Source: Muricea muricata
Lineage: Eukaryota > Cnidaria > Anthozoa > Malacalcyonacea > Plexauridae
Length of the DNA: 64,000 nt
Direction of reading: 5' to 3'
Assembly (NCBI GenBank): GCA_963855995.1
Contig: OY979720.1
Location: forward strand, 4,466,501 to 4,530,500
Shown here in pieces: positions 50,601-60,931 of this stretch. The position numbers were made by a program, and so were the translations under genes. The stretch's first letter is position 1; the number at the start of each line of letters is the position of its first letter. The notes under the pieces are model-generated. The model saw only the letters and a program-made list of their open reading frames with translations, was not told where the DNA came from and did not search any database.

Positions 50601-52739
50601 AAGACAATGAAAGATTCCGCTCCGCGCGAAACATTCCGCCTTGTGGAAAACAGGCTTTATAATCGTTTCATTTGCTTCTATAGGGAAAGCTTGGAAAAAT
50701 TTAAAGGGTGGAATTTTGTGCCTACGTGAGTTTATTGAAGTTTATTGTCAATGTTGCCGAAATACAGAGTTGAAGAGTAGGGCAGTAATTTTTTTCATTG
50801 TTTTATTAAAAGGTTTGCCGCTCTAGCGTCGCTGCTTCAAGGAACTCTCAGTACCAAAGAAAAGGATAAGACGAAGGTACTGTTTTGCTATAAAAATCGC
50901 TTTACAAAACTCATTTCCACTCGAAAGAGAAGTTTTTAGCATAACCTCTTACTGAAACTAAGATAACTTCAATGGACTTTATATTTCTTGACCCAGTGAC
51001 ATCGCATATGTAGATATTTGCTTGTTTAATATGGCAGGTGCACGCACAAGTTATTTATCCTCGTATAATAGACGCGACATACCCAAGACTCGTCTTAAAC
51101 CTGATTCACGCTTGTCTTAAGAATCGGGAAGTTTTCTCCTTCTCACATATGTGAATGAGTATGTGAGCTAACTAAAGTATGGAACACATCAAGTATTAGA
51201 TTGCTTTTGCAGTGCTATAGAATTCACTCAATCACATCGGCTAAAAGAAGCCATCCCCGTTTCTTGCGAAAAGTATGAATCAGGCTTTATGTAAGTCGCG
51301 AACAAACTTGTGATAATGGTCAATTTGAAATATAATTTTGTGGAAAAACAACGTAAGTTTATCATCGCAAAGCTTTCGATCCGCAAGCTCGGATCTTTAT
51401 CAGTGCTAATATTAATGTAAATTCACACGTCCTTAAATAGGTAAAATGTCGTGATTTTCGTGATGTCGTGGTGTTTCCACAAAATTATATTTTAATTTGA
51501 TATTCACCATGCAAGCATACAAGGAACTTATTAATGGCCAATTTGTTCATAGCCGACTAGCGCAAGGACAGGATTCGTACTGTTCTGAAATAATTTGCGA
51601 CACAAGTTGGGTTTTTTTCAAGTCTTAGATAAGATGCAACTTACTTTATCTCCTATAAATGTCCCTAATATGTTTCTCCTGTATTTTGAATCTAATCACA
51701 AATCAGATGACATATTGTATGTACTGTACACAGTTTCCCGATAGTTCATAGCTTTTACTTCATGACGTATAAAATGTTGTTTGCTAAACCGCTCATGTAA
51801 CAACGCGGGCATATCAGAGCAAGCGCTTGCAATTAGTATGATTACTCTGTGTATATACACAGACTGTACTGTACATATTGCAGGAATTTAATGGAACCAA
51901 TCTCATTGCTTTTGCACCATCGAAATGTCTGCACTCTCTCTTTTAGAAAGTGTTTGAAATGATGGCAGGCCAAGGATTTAAACTCAGTGCCAATTTACGT
52001 AACGCCTATTACAGAGATCTTAATTTTAATGCTGAAGAAAGGTAAGATGAGAAACTCTTGAGAAAATTTATCTGGTCACATAACTTTGTGGATTATGGGG
52101 GGGTTATGTATTACAGTGACGGTATTTTTCGACATACCAATCAAAAGCCAACTAAATCCACCATTTTTTGTGATTTCTTTTCCCTGTGAAAAGTTTTTTG
52201 GCATTTAAACAATATCACGTCTTTTCGAAGTTTTAATTGTAAATTCACAACTATGCAAACAATTAGTTAGCCTGCGAAGCAGGCGCTCTTGGGCTTAAGG
52301 GGGAAATTAAAAGAGCGCCTGCCGCCATCCGTCCGTATTTTCGATTTTTTCGTTCGGAGGCTACGAAAAAATCCCATTGGCTGGTTGAGACAATTGTAAT
52401 TAATTAACAATGAGTATTATTTTTGTAACACAATGGGTATTATTTTTGTAAACACGTTTTCTCGCGAAATGTATAATTATCTCGCCGGCCTAATAATGGA
52501 ATGCGCTGTGATTGGTAAGTCGTTGAAAGGTTAGACATTAATTAATAAATGGGCGTGTTTCAAATCACAGTAGGATGGCGACAGGCGCTCTTTCAATTTC
52601 CCCCTTAAGCCCGAGAGCTTCTGCTTCGCAGTACTTTCCACTATGTTAGAGCTGCAAGGCTAACTAATGTTTCTTTCATTGCAGTTATAAAGTTGACCAG
52701 CTATTTGCGAATCTTCCTAATCGTGTTTCATCGGAGTAG
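41674..52739 (+). CDS. PTCD3: mitochondrial small ribosomal subunit PPR protein mS39
   Basis: 28 exons give 631 residues (human 689): 41674-41744, 42316-42359, 42439-42463, 42968-43013, 43243-43311, 43693-43788, 43957-44014, 44153-44215, 44623-44711, 44843-44889, 45055-45142, 46220-46280, 46411-46493, 46594-46642, 46811-46909, 47011-47061, 47725-47808, 48116-48144, 48296-48396, 48500-48578, 49492-49582, 49669-49751, 49827-49891, 50381-50449, 50684-50725, 50813-50876, 51947-52041, 52685-52739. The start MAVVLCRKCLRRIPGLYASS is a mitochondrial presequence. FFEDPFLMPRTS matches human PTCD3 DDPYLMP; VSLDCENKLLELTGYYG, KPNLGTFSNLLKVCAAHS, IIREMYSLGIEPSLGCYTYL and IDNFMMSQMIRVYCLNGQFT follow in PPR register. 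It binds 12S rRNA in the small mitoribosomal subunit. The acceptor at 49669 was chosen because the nearer one breaks frame. AATAAA at 53063-53068. Confidence 0.92.
42538..42786. repeat. minisatellite, CCCACCCTACTTTAC-type units
   Basis: About 250 bp of C/T-rich tandem units: first 20-bp TACCCCATCCCACCCTGCCT copies, then 15-bp CCCACCCTACTTTAC copies. The strand asymmetry makes the other strand G-rich. In PTCD3 intron 3. Confidence 0.9.
45321..45478. mobile_element. MITE with AGAGAGGTTCAGATTTGACTT ends
   Basis: Terminal inverted repeats AGAGAGGTTCAGATTTGACT... and its inverse, about 23 bp, flanked on both sides by AAT. The interior has CCAAT-like and palindromic sequence but no frame. In PTCD3 intron 11. 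Confidence 0.7.
45775..46118. repeat. 26-bp minisatellite, about 13 copies
   Basis: The unit is GAG(T/C)TACAAGACTAGTAGTA plus TGCTAA. Early copies read GAGTTACAAGACT and later ones GAACTACATGACT, so subfamilies spread along the array. In PTCD3 intron 11. Confidence 0.95.
48905..49032. repeat. AT-rich low-complexity tract
   Basis: TAATTATTATTA-type sequence with near-palindromic symmetry in PTCD3 intron 20. Confidence 0.85.
49238..49449. mobile_element. foldback MITE (GAGTTGTTGAAAACAG ends)
   Basis: GAGTTGTTGAAAACAGGATT at the left returns as CAACAACTCG and TCTGTTTTCAACAACTTT at the right. Inner TTGTTCAATGTTGT pairs with ACATTGAACAATGTGG. In PTCD3 intron 20, close to the next acceptor. Confidence 0.6.
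50023..50092. repeat. short hairpin repeat
   Basis: GGGATGTCATATAAAGACCC pairs with GGGTCTGAGGGATTTATATG...CATAAATCCC. In PTCD3 intron 23. Confidence 0.5.
51332..51489 (-). mobile_element. inverted-end element with hammerhead-like core, copy 2
   Basis: Same family as 34189-34364, in the opposite orientation. On the minus strand the core reads ACTGATAAAGATCCGAGCTT then GCGGATCGAAAGC, with GATCCG and CGGATC pairing perfectly. The ends are TAATTTTGTGGAAACACCAC and the inverse. In PTCD3 intron 26. Confidence 0.5.
52263..52667. mobile_element. MITE with TTAGCCTGCGAAGCAGGCG-type ends
   Basis: The left arm 52267-52330 (TTAGCCTGCGAAGCAGGCGC..., GGGGGAAATTAAAAGAGCGC) returns inverted at 52573-52667, with a spacer insert near the right end. 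Total about 405 bp, no frame. It lies in the last PTCD3 intron and stops about 15 bp before the final acceptor. Confidence 0.7.
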
Positions 52740-54111
52740 TTGCTGAGGGTGTTGAGGTTTGAGTCTTAAAACCTTGAAGTACTTGAATCAGACGCTTGAA
52801 TAACCTGTGTGCCTGGTTTTACTGGATATGTATGTTCACTGTTTTCACTAAATCCCATGATGCTACGCGCGCATTTTTTGGCGGTACCAAATTCTGCCAA
52901 ACTCAAAACAAAATGTCGTCTCTTTGGAACTATAAAAAGCTCAAGGCCTTAAAAAGCAGAAAGAACTTTTCGAACTATAATGTTTTTCGGAAAAGAAAAT
53001 AGCGGCACAACAATGACAGACAGCAGGAGGGGGATGTACCAGGTGATTTGAAAATAACTTTAAATAAAAACCGAATATAACTGCGTGCAACAAAGTCGTT
53101 ACAATATTTTTCATAACTATCGATAATATAAAAATATTTAATGTAATGTTTTAGAACAATATTAGGAACAGTCATTTTTCTCACAAACTGTCAAGCCGTT
53201 TTCTGTGATGTTTTCTTTCTCGTGGCTCTGGGTACGAGATTATGATACTGTAAACCTGTTCGTATCGATCTTTATCGTGTTTTTCATGTCAGGTTAACAT
53301 TTTGTGTTCACTTTTATGAACACTGCAAGCAAACAAAAAACGTCCTATTGAGGGAGCATGCGAAAGTCGGCTGAATTAACAGCAAGTACTTGCAACCTAA
53401 ACGACTGTACAAAAGTCATATACAAGTACATATAAACACATTCAATTAACGGTATGTCGGCTTGGGTTCATTGTTGTGGTGCTTGTACCTGCTCTGCCCA
53501 ATATTCTACATCTACTTGATTAACTGTTTATCAACTCATAAAACTATGTCAAAATTCTATATAATAAGCTGCAATAGGCCACAAATTTCGAGTCTTGTAT
53601 GATGTCAGGAGCGGGAAATTCGAAAGTGAACTTGAATTATCGTGTACAAACATTCTGTATTCTCTCATTACGTATCTTCCGTGCAATATTGAATTAAAAC
53701 ATTTCCTGCGTGTGTTGTCAAAAGTCGTGCTGAAGCAGCCAATATAATGTTGCCCTGGGCAACAGTTGCGATAAGATATGAGGAAGGATGAACATTGTTA
53801 AAACTTTGAATCGAAGTATTGTTCAGTTGTGAAAACAACTCAGTCATTAACTGCAATACTGTTCGCAGTTCGTGACAATTGCTCATCTCACAGACGTATA
53901 TAAGCGCACTGGCGTGAACGACAGACCTATGCAAGCTATCCATTGACGCTCCAAATAGTTACTGAAGTCAGAAAGCCAAAGGTGTATCTGAACTGTATGT
54001 TCAATTATAAGAACAGCAGTTGAGCATAAAGGTCGCAAAGTCACAAAAACTTCAATACAGTTTTATATTGCATGCGGAAAGGACAATCAAAGTTATCACT
54101 TGTGAAATGAA
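52740..54111. other. intergenic region
   Basis: PTCD3 3' UTR with AATAAA at 53063-53068, then AT-rich DNA up to the next gene. A 91-residue minus-strand open frame at 53668-53943 has no recognised domain and no supporting splice or promoter signal. Confidence 0.5.
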
Positions 54112-54597
54112 ATGGAGTCAAATCGTGGGAAAATAGGAATAAGTGCTGTCGTAGAAGCGAGAATCGAGTCATTTAAGAAATTGGAAACTTCAAGTAAGCT
54201 TCCGAGAGTTGTAAAAGAGAATGTGGAAAAATGTGAAGTACAGTTTGAAGAATCTGGTGCTGATATCGACGAATTATTTACAAAGCTCTACGGTGAGCCA
54301 GGTAAAGCTAGAAGTCCTGAAGAACAAAGAAAAATTATAAACAAGGAAAATAAGATGCGTAAAAGAGCCGAAAGAATGTCTAGTGAAAATACAGATGACG
54401 AAAAAACAGCCGAGGATAATGAAAGTATTGTATCTACAATGGACTTGATTGATGAAGCTGTTATAAAACAGGATTTCGTGAACTTCGAACAAGCTGAAAT
54501 AGATTGGGATGATCTTTTTGAACATTTGAATTCACCAGGAAGTATGAAAACATCAGCAAAGTGGTTAGGTAGTTTCTTTTCGTGCAATATTGTGTGA
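54112..54597 (+). CDS. small acidic protein with C-terminal CNIV box, unrecognised
   Basis: A single-exon frame of 161 residues. The start is AAATGGAG, a good context. The protein is charged and helical-looking, with ESGADIDELFTKLYGEPG near residues 46-63, a basic stretch KIINKENKMRKRAERM, then an acidic half (ENTDDEKTAEDNES) and two DDLF/DELF-type motifs (IDELF, WDDLFEHL). It ends GSFFSCNIV, where the last four residues form a Cys-a-a-X-like box that could be prenylated. I do not recognise a family. AATAAA at 54694-54699 supports a real transcript end. Confidence 0.65.
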   Translation: MESNRGKIGISAVVEARIESFKKLETSSKLPRVVKENVEKCEVQFEESGADIDELFTKLYGEPGKARSPEEQRKIINKENKMRKRAERMSSENTDDEKTAEDNESIVSTMDLIDEAVIKQDFVNFEQAEIDWDDLFEHLNSPGSMKTSAKWLGSFFSCNIV

Positions 54598-54693
54598 TTG
54601 TGACAAGTTGATGTCTGCCATGCGCATTACAACAGAAGAGGAACCTTTTTTTTAACCAAATTTAAGTTTAGTATTTTTTCATATCTTTCAGTA

Positions 54694-54699
54694 AATAAA
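54694..54699 (+). terminator. polyadenylation signal of the small acidic gene
   Basis: AATAAA, 97 bp past the stop codon at 54595-54597. Confidence 0.6.
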
Positions 54700-55149
54700 T
54701 TATAGACATAAATTGAACCTTATACTGCAGACAAGCTTATATACTGCAGACAAGTTGACTGTCGTCCATCGTTCGTGTTTCGTACAAAAGCGTGTACAGT
54801 AAAAGGAATAGTGTTCTTTACAGCATAAGTTCAATGTTAAGGAGTCCTCCAGTCAGTTTATATAGTTCGCTTAACAGAAGAGTGCTAAAGCTGATACGAT
54901 GAGTGCTACGGGTGCTGTGAGGCTGAATCCTGCCCTGGTTGTTTTAGTAACATTTTGTTTGGAATATAAAACATCCACAGTTTAAAACAACATTAAAAAC
55001 ATTACGAGGAGATATCGAAATAATTATGAATATTGTAATCGACTAGTTTTTGACACCCAGTATTTAAGGCAACATTTCAAACATATTTTGATACTGTAGT
55101 ATATATTTTTAGGCTAGTAAGATTGAGTTGAAATGTAAACAATTGTAAT

Positions 55150-55587
55150 TTTAGAAATAGTCTTGGTCCTGTATAGGGTTTTGTATGCGTTTCATTTCCT
55201 AGAGAAAATCTCAACTGTTTTAGGGTAAAATGATCATGGCGGTCAACATGGCATACGTGCCAAAACCCGAATCCGGGACGAAAGTCCTCAAAATGACCCC
55301 CCTGAAACGGCAGTGTCGACATAACTCTAACTTCAGACCAATGCAAGTAACAGCCTTTCTGAAGTGCCTATAAGTGCCAGAAAGGCAGTTGCTTGTATTG
55401 TTCTGAAGTTAGAGCTATGTCCACACTGCCATTTCAGGGCGGGGTCATTTTGAGGACTTTCGTCCCGGATTCGGGTTTTGGCACATATGCCATGTTGACC
55501 GCCATGGTCATTTTACCCCAAAACAGTTGAGATTATCTCTGGGCAATGAAACGCATACAAAATCCTATACAGGACCGAGACTAAAAT
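55150..55587. mobile_element. long snap-back element, ~210-bp arms
   Basis: The left arm runs from TTAGAAATAGTCTTGGTCCT through ATGGCGGTCAACATGGCATA to AACTCTAACTTCAGA. The right arm is its inverse, ending CAGGACCGAGACTA. The arms are about 90-95% identical by eye and separated by a short loop near 55350-55385. There is no coding capacity. A transcript would fold into a long double-stranded hairpin. Confidence 0.8.
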
Positions 55588-57154
55588 ACCCAGCAAGGTT
55601 TGTGGTCAAATAAAGAGAATCAAGTCATTAATGGTCTACCGATTTTCTGATTGGTTAATATTGTAGTTAAACGACTTTGATTGGTTAGTCAAAGTAAATT
55701 AAACAATTTAATTGGCTCGTAACTTACCAACGGATTCATTTTCCAAGTTTAAAACGTTTTAGGAAAAGCGCTTTGAAATCTACGGCATATATAAATAAAG
55801 TAATCGGCAAAAAATGTCGAGGTTCTCGATTATGAGGTATGTCTATATTACCGCTATGCTAGTTATCTTAATTCTTGCTGTCGATAAAAAAAAGGGACGA
55901 CAAACTAATATTTGATCTATTTCCGTGTTCTTGAAATTTACAATTAAGAAGCGCATCTAATTAAATTGACATAATGACAGCTCAATTCAAGAGCATTTCG
56001 AGCAACATATAAAGAACTGATCATTAAAAATGTTATGCACGCAGTATAGTGTGATGTTTTGTTTTTCTCGACTAAATATTACTTTAGTTTCGATCCAAAA
56101 CTACCAAAAGGACGAATTAGCTTTTAACTTAGCTTAAAACGTATATCGTCTCTTGTTCCATATATGATTACTCGCCTGAACGCTTTCTTTTTTTGTTTGT
56201 GTTAATGAAATGCAAGAATGTTGCTGATTCGAAACTTAAATTGCTAAACATGGATTCCAGGCTAGTTCTGGCACATTCCGTGCGAAATATTTGACTCTAG
56301 ACAAAGCTCTCGAAACACTAAACCTTGTTGACCCCAGTCATTACGTCGGAGCACGTAAGCACAGATACCAATTTGTATACTGTATTAACATACTTGGAAG
56401 TAAAAATCGTGGTGGTGGTGTAAATAGTTGATAACACGTTTATAGAGGTGAGTCGTTTTGACAGTTCTATACTTTATATTGTGTGTGTCGATAGTGTTGT
56501 CTTATAGTGGCAACTTCTCACTGCATCCGTACAAGGCATTCAAATATATACACTTGCAGGAAGTTAGAGCCTGATCCATGTCTGTATCAGACAAGGAAAT
56601 ACGAGTTTTTCAAAATAGCAAGGGCGGAATATATCTGTACTCGGTTATCTGTCCAGTGTAATTTTCGTCCTTCTCAGTTCACTTCAAGCTTCCTCGATTA
56701 TTATTGAGGTTCTCTTGAGATTTCTGACTGCCTTTAGTTTTAATTTTGCTAACAAGTTTTACTAATGCTTTAATATATATTCAATGAGATGTGATACAGC
56801 GCAAACTATATATTGTATATATTTGTATGAACATAAAGCTTGGCCTTTGGGCAAAATTTTAAAATGCTTGCTTTGGTATGTCTGGGCTGTCTCTACTGGA
56901 GATATGAGTCTTTATATATACTGTAGAGTACCGTTCGGGTATTGACCGACACCAATGATTGCTACAATTTGTGCATGTATACTACGACTGAGTTAAGTTT
57001 GGTTAAGTTTGTATATGATTGCGAGGAGCATGTTCAAAAACTATTTGCCGCATGGGAAATTGCATGTGGGGACCCAATTAGTTGTTACATGAAGGCATGA
57101 TTTCCTATGGCTATGGAAAGAATATAACATTTGGAGTGGCAGTAAGTGTATTTA

Positions 57155-57288
57155 GGGTCTGTTCATCTGGGAAGAAGTTTTCCCGGTTAGCGAGAAAACA
57201 TTTCTCCATATGAACAGAACAGCATTATTTGACCTGTCGAAATGTTTTCTCGGGAACCGAGATAACTTCTGCCCATATGAACAGGCCC
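57155..57288. mobile_element. PIF/Harbinger-type MITE with TTA target duplication
   Basis: A 134-bp unit with ends GGGTCTGTTCATCTGGGAAG and, inverted, TATGAACAGGCCC. It is flanked by TTA at 57152-57154 and 57289-57291. A GGGCCTGTT-type end with a TTA duplication is the Harbinger signature. Confidence 0.8.
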
Positions 57289-59524
57289 TTAGGCTTAGAC
57301 ATAACTATTTTACTTTCCAACAAGTATAATTTTTTTTAAAAAAGTTAGTAATCTTGATTCGATACAAACATGTTATAATCAAGTCTGAATTAAACTGAAA
57401 ATATGGCTTATTTATTTCGTGGAAAAACTATGTGGGAAAGTCGGGGTTTTCGAATCCCACTCAGGACTAGGTGTGAGCTAGCTACAATGCTAACTGTAAG
57501 CATTGCTAATTGCAACATGCAGTGAAACCCACGGTATGATCGACACATGATTATCAAAGATAATACCGAATTTACTATTTCATCCTGTTTTATTTTTTAA
57601 AATCCTGGCTCTCTCTATACATAGAAGCCTCCTGAAACTGTCCAGAATTCAACGTCGTGACTAACGAAAGTGATTTATCGTGTGATTTTGGCCAGAATAT
57701 TTGTTAATGAAACAATTAGTTGGCGTTCTAATTAAAATCTAATTAGCTCATTGTAAAACAGTTTGCTTGACGTTAATAAATGATTCTTTAAAAGAAGCCA
57801 AGTGGAACTTTAGGTTAGCTTGTTTTGTGTGCTGTCCAAAATTAGGAATCTTCAACATTGCCCCCTCGATAGAATGACATCAAAGCGTATTGGAGTTCCC
57901 AGTAGGCTAAAAAGGGCCTATGATGCACAGTGACATATATTATGTGGGTGGAAAAGGATCACTTTAAGATAAAATTATCATTATCGGTCAATTAAAAAAA
58001 ATGTTGTGTCTTTTAATGCTGTTAAACTATTTCTAGTTTTCCTGCGATCGTGGAACTAATACTAGTACTATAATGCTCTGCAACATGCATTTATAATCTA
58101 AGCGGATTTAAATACAAGGCGGTGGCTATAAAGAATTTTTATATGTAATTTCTGGCACAATCTTTTCGTGTGATCTTTCAGTTCATGCTGAAGTGATTTA
58201 CATATGCGAAAATGTATAAATGTTAATACGTAACGTTAATAGAAAGGTTTTCTCCGGTTTTGGCGTTGAGCATAAAGCTACCTATATACAAACTAGTTTT
58301 TTCTCAGGCACATCTAAACTGTAGAACTTTAAATAAATTTTGCCCTTATCACTATTGTCATATATCGGAAATAGACCGCTCTTTAAATATTGCTATGGTA
58401 ACATCACAAAGGGTTTTAAAAAACGTACATTTTATTATACAATCTTTAAAATGTCTGGCATATAAACCAGATTATATAGTGGCCAAGCAAAATGCATACA
58501 GGCCCAAAACGCATGTTTTTTTTTGTTTGATGTTTTCTCTAAACACAGTGAGAGGACAAGATTTTTCTCACGGTTCAAGCATAGACCGCCAACTGGTCCA
58601 GGTATTTGGTTGTGTTGCTAATGAACTGTCGCTCTTTAGGAAGGAGCCCAGCTGGCTTTTGATTTGAGTAAATTTCACTGCAAGTTTAGAGAAGGGCAAG
58701 TATATAATAGCGGCAATTAAATGGCAGTTAAATGGCTTTTCCTGCGCAATTGTATTTGGGTTTGGAAGAAGAGAACGTGACTGTGAAACTGATCACCCAA
58801 TGCGTGATCCCCGGTGTAGGAAAATATTTTCGGGGGGGGGGGGGGTGAGGTACAACTCCGTGCAGTGCTGTTTACCGATGTCAACGTTTATTCGCACAAT
58901 ATATTGCAGACATTATATAGAGTTTTCATCATATTGTTGTTACTTGAAAGTCCTCAAGATGTTTTCATATAATTTTTTCGCCCGTTATCGTGGATGTAAA
59001 GGCAATCCTTGCTTAGTTTTGGCTTGACCAAGCTTTGAAGCTGGGTCCCCTAGCTTGAAAAGCGTGCCCATCACAACACCGCGCATGGGGTTAAGTCAAC
59101 TATAGTTAATGTTAAGTGGATTATCAACTTCGTCTTGTGTAAACGAATCCGTAAGCTGGAATCCAGCTAAATCTCGCTGCGAAATGTTAAAAAAAGTTTT
59201 AAAATATATCATTTAAAAATTTCAGTGTTGGAAGAATTTCTGGTGTTTTTGTCAAGTTCGTTTCAATGCTTCCATGATTTTTGGCACACAAGTTGTTTCC
59301 TCTAGCTTCCAGTAATGCGGGATAGTCCTAACATATCGCTGTTTCTTGTATGTAATTATGAACATTTTCATTTGTTAATAACTTCATAGTATGATCCATA
59401 AGAGCGCTGACACATGTATAAATAAATATTCACAGAGTATCACACGAATAATCGCTGTAAATACTTAGCTAGACTTTATAGTTAAACAATTCTGTGGTCT
59501 TTTATTCCAGATATAGATTGAAGA

Positions 59525-60931
59525 ATGGCCGGCGAGATCAAACTACTGAGCATAAAGAGAAACGAAGAGGCTTCGTATTTCTACGAGGATAAAGCCTCCA
59601 CTTCGCCCGACTCAAACAAAAACAAAGTGGTCAAGGTTGAAGGAAGTCACAAAGCTCCTCAACTTTCCAAGAAAGAGAGAAAAGAGGAAGAAAGGAAAAC
59701 GAAAAAAGAGAAAAAGCAAAAAATGAATGAAATGAAACAACTGGAAAAAGAGAAGAAAAAGTCTTTGAAGAATTCTCGGAAAGAGGTCATAGGCAGCGTG
59801 GACACAACTAGACCAAGTACTAACACGGACATTAAAACTAACGGAGATGTCAAAATGAAGGGTGGTTTCCAAGTTGGTTTGGATGTTGACGAAACTGCTA
59901 AACACGAGGGCGAATCTTCAAGTGGGCACGAAGACAAGTCAAGCCATCACGAAGATTTAGTTAAAGAAGACGAAAGGGCTAGCGAACACGAGTTATCGAC
60001 AAAAACACACACGTCATCGAGTGTAGAAGAGGTTAATTTGGAGCATAGTCGTGCAGAAGAAACGAAAGTGATCGAAGATACCATCACAGCAAATGTTGCT
60101 GAAACTATCGAGGATGCTCCCCCGGAAATTCTTCCTCAGCCAAGGGTTAGCCCTTATATGGTTGAACCGACCGGGGGGGAACATGTTGAGATAGAGATAT
60201 CCGATGTCACAGATATGGATACTGACGCATCAAGTTCAAACCAAGTGGTCATCCTGCAGTATAGTTCCGATACCTCCACACACCAGAATGGCGTGGCCAC
60301 GCATCAGAATGGCGTGGCCACACACCAGAATGGCGTGGCCAGCGAGGAGGGTGAAATAGTATTTGTCACTGTTGAAGAAGTTGAAAGTGCGGTCGACCTG
60401 GATCAAATTTTCTCTGAATGTGATAAACCAGAGGGTGGTGAAGTAGAGAAGGAAGAGAAACGTAAAAGTGTTCGCTTTTCGGAAGAAACCGAAGAAATCG
60501 GAAACTGCGAAGTCGAGTCGAAGGATCACGAGCATGCGTCGTTGAACCTGGGAGGCGACTTTACGGACAGTAGTGATGGCGACAGCGCGGAGCAGCGGCA
60601 GACATCGGAAACGGTAGTTGAAATCGTGGCTAAAGAAGAACAAAACAAAGTTGAAAGTTGTTTTGATGCGGATCACATTGCGTCTTTGGAACTAGAGGAT
60701 GATACGGAAACAGATCTGGAGGAAAGCGTGGTCGCATTAGTTAAAGTGAACGGCGATGCTAAAGTCAACGGTAAAGCTAAAGTCAACGGCCATGAGGCTA
60801 AGATCAATAATACTGAGATGGCCGATTTCGTTGAAGTAAGTTTGAACGAATCAAATGAACACAGGAATACAGCAGCGAAGAAGAAGGGAAAGAAGAAAGG
60901 TCCGCTTTTTACAAGATGTTGCTTTCCTTGA
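59525..60931 (+). CDS. Lys/Glu-rich protein with PP1-docking-like motif and basic CC tail, unrecognised
   Basis: A single coding exon of 468 residues; the ATG follows a likely 3' splice site at 59511, so a 5' UTR intron is probable. After MAGEIKLLSIKRNEEASYFY comes a highly charged coiled-coil-like stretch (residues 50-82, Lys/Glu). The middle is acidic and probably disordered. THQNGVA is repeated three times (60278-60340), and a KVNG unit is repeated near 60746-60790. KSVRF (residues 314-318) within KRKSVRFSEETEE fits the PP1 docking motif [RK]xVxF. The end is KKKGKKKGPLFTRCCFP, polybasic plus two Cys, as in lipid-anchored tails. No domain is recognised. It could be a lineage-specific membrane-attached scaffold; that function is inference only. 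Confidence 0.7.
   Translation: MAGEIKLLSIKRNEEASYFYEDKASTSPDSNKNKVVKVEGSHKAPQLSKKERKEEERKTKKEKKQKMNEMKQLEKEKKKSLKNSRKEVIGSVDTTRPSTNTDIKTNGDVKMKGGFQVGLDVDETAKHEGESSSGHEDKSSHHEDLVKEDERASEHELSTKTHTSSSVEEVNLEHSRAEETKVIEDTITANVAETIEDAPPEILPQPRVSPYMVEPTGGEHVEIEISDVTDMDTDASSSNQVVILQYSSDTSTHQNGVATHQNGVATHQNGVASEEGEIVFVTVEEVESAVDLDQIFSECDKPEGGEVEKEEKRKSVRFSEETEEIGNCEVESKDHEHASLNLGGDFTDSSDGDSAEQRQTSETVVEIVAKEEQNKVESCFDADHIASLELEDDTETDLEESVVALVKVNGDAKVNGKAKVNGHEAKINNTEMADFVEVSLNESNEHRNTAAKKKGKKKGPLFTRCCFP
60278..60340 (+). repeat. in-frame 21-bp tandem repeat encoding THQNGVA x3
   Basis: Three copies of a unit like ACACACCAGAATGGCGTGGCC, with one or two changes between copies, inside the coding exon. 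The array length is a multiple of three, so copy-number changes would keep frame. Confidence 0.9.

Larger units (their letters stand above)
54700..59524. other. intergenic region with foldback elements
   Basis: No supported gene. Holds the long hairpin at 55150 and the Harbinger-like MITE at 57155. A run of G near 58832-58846 is low complexity. The last ~20 bp before 59525 (TTTTATTCCAG at 59501-59511) look like a 3' splice site, so a 5' UTR exon of the next gene may lie in this region. Confidence 0.5.

Noticed and set aside
53668-53943. 91-residue minus-strand open frame
   Set aside because: Looks fairly protein-like but has no recognised domain, splice sites or polyadenylation signal to support it.
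59612-60676. Long minus-strand frames rich in Phe and Ser
   Set aside because: These are the antisense of a Lys/Glu-rich coding exon (TTT/TTC/CTT codons opposite AAA/GAA/AAG).
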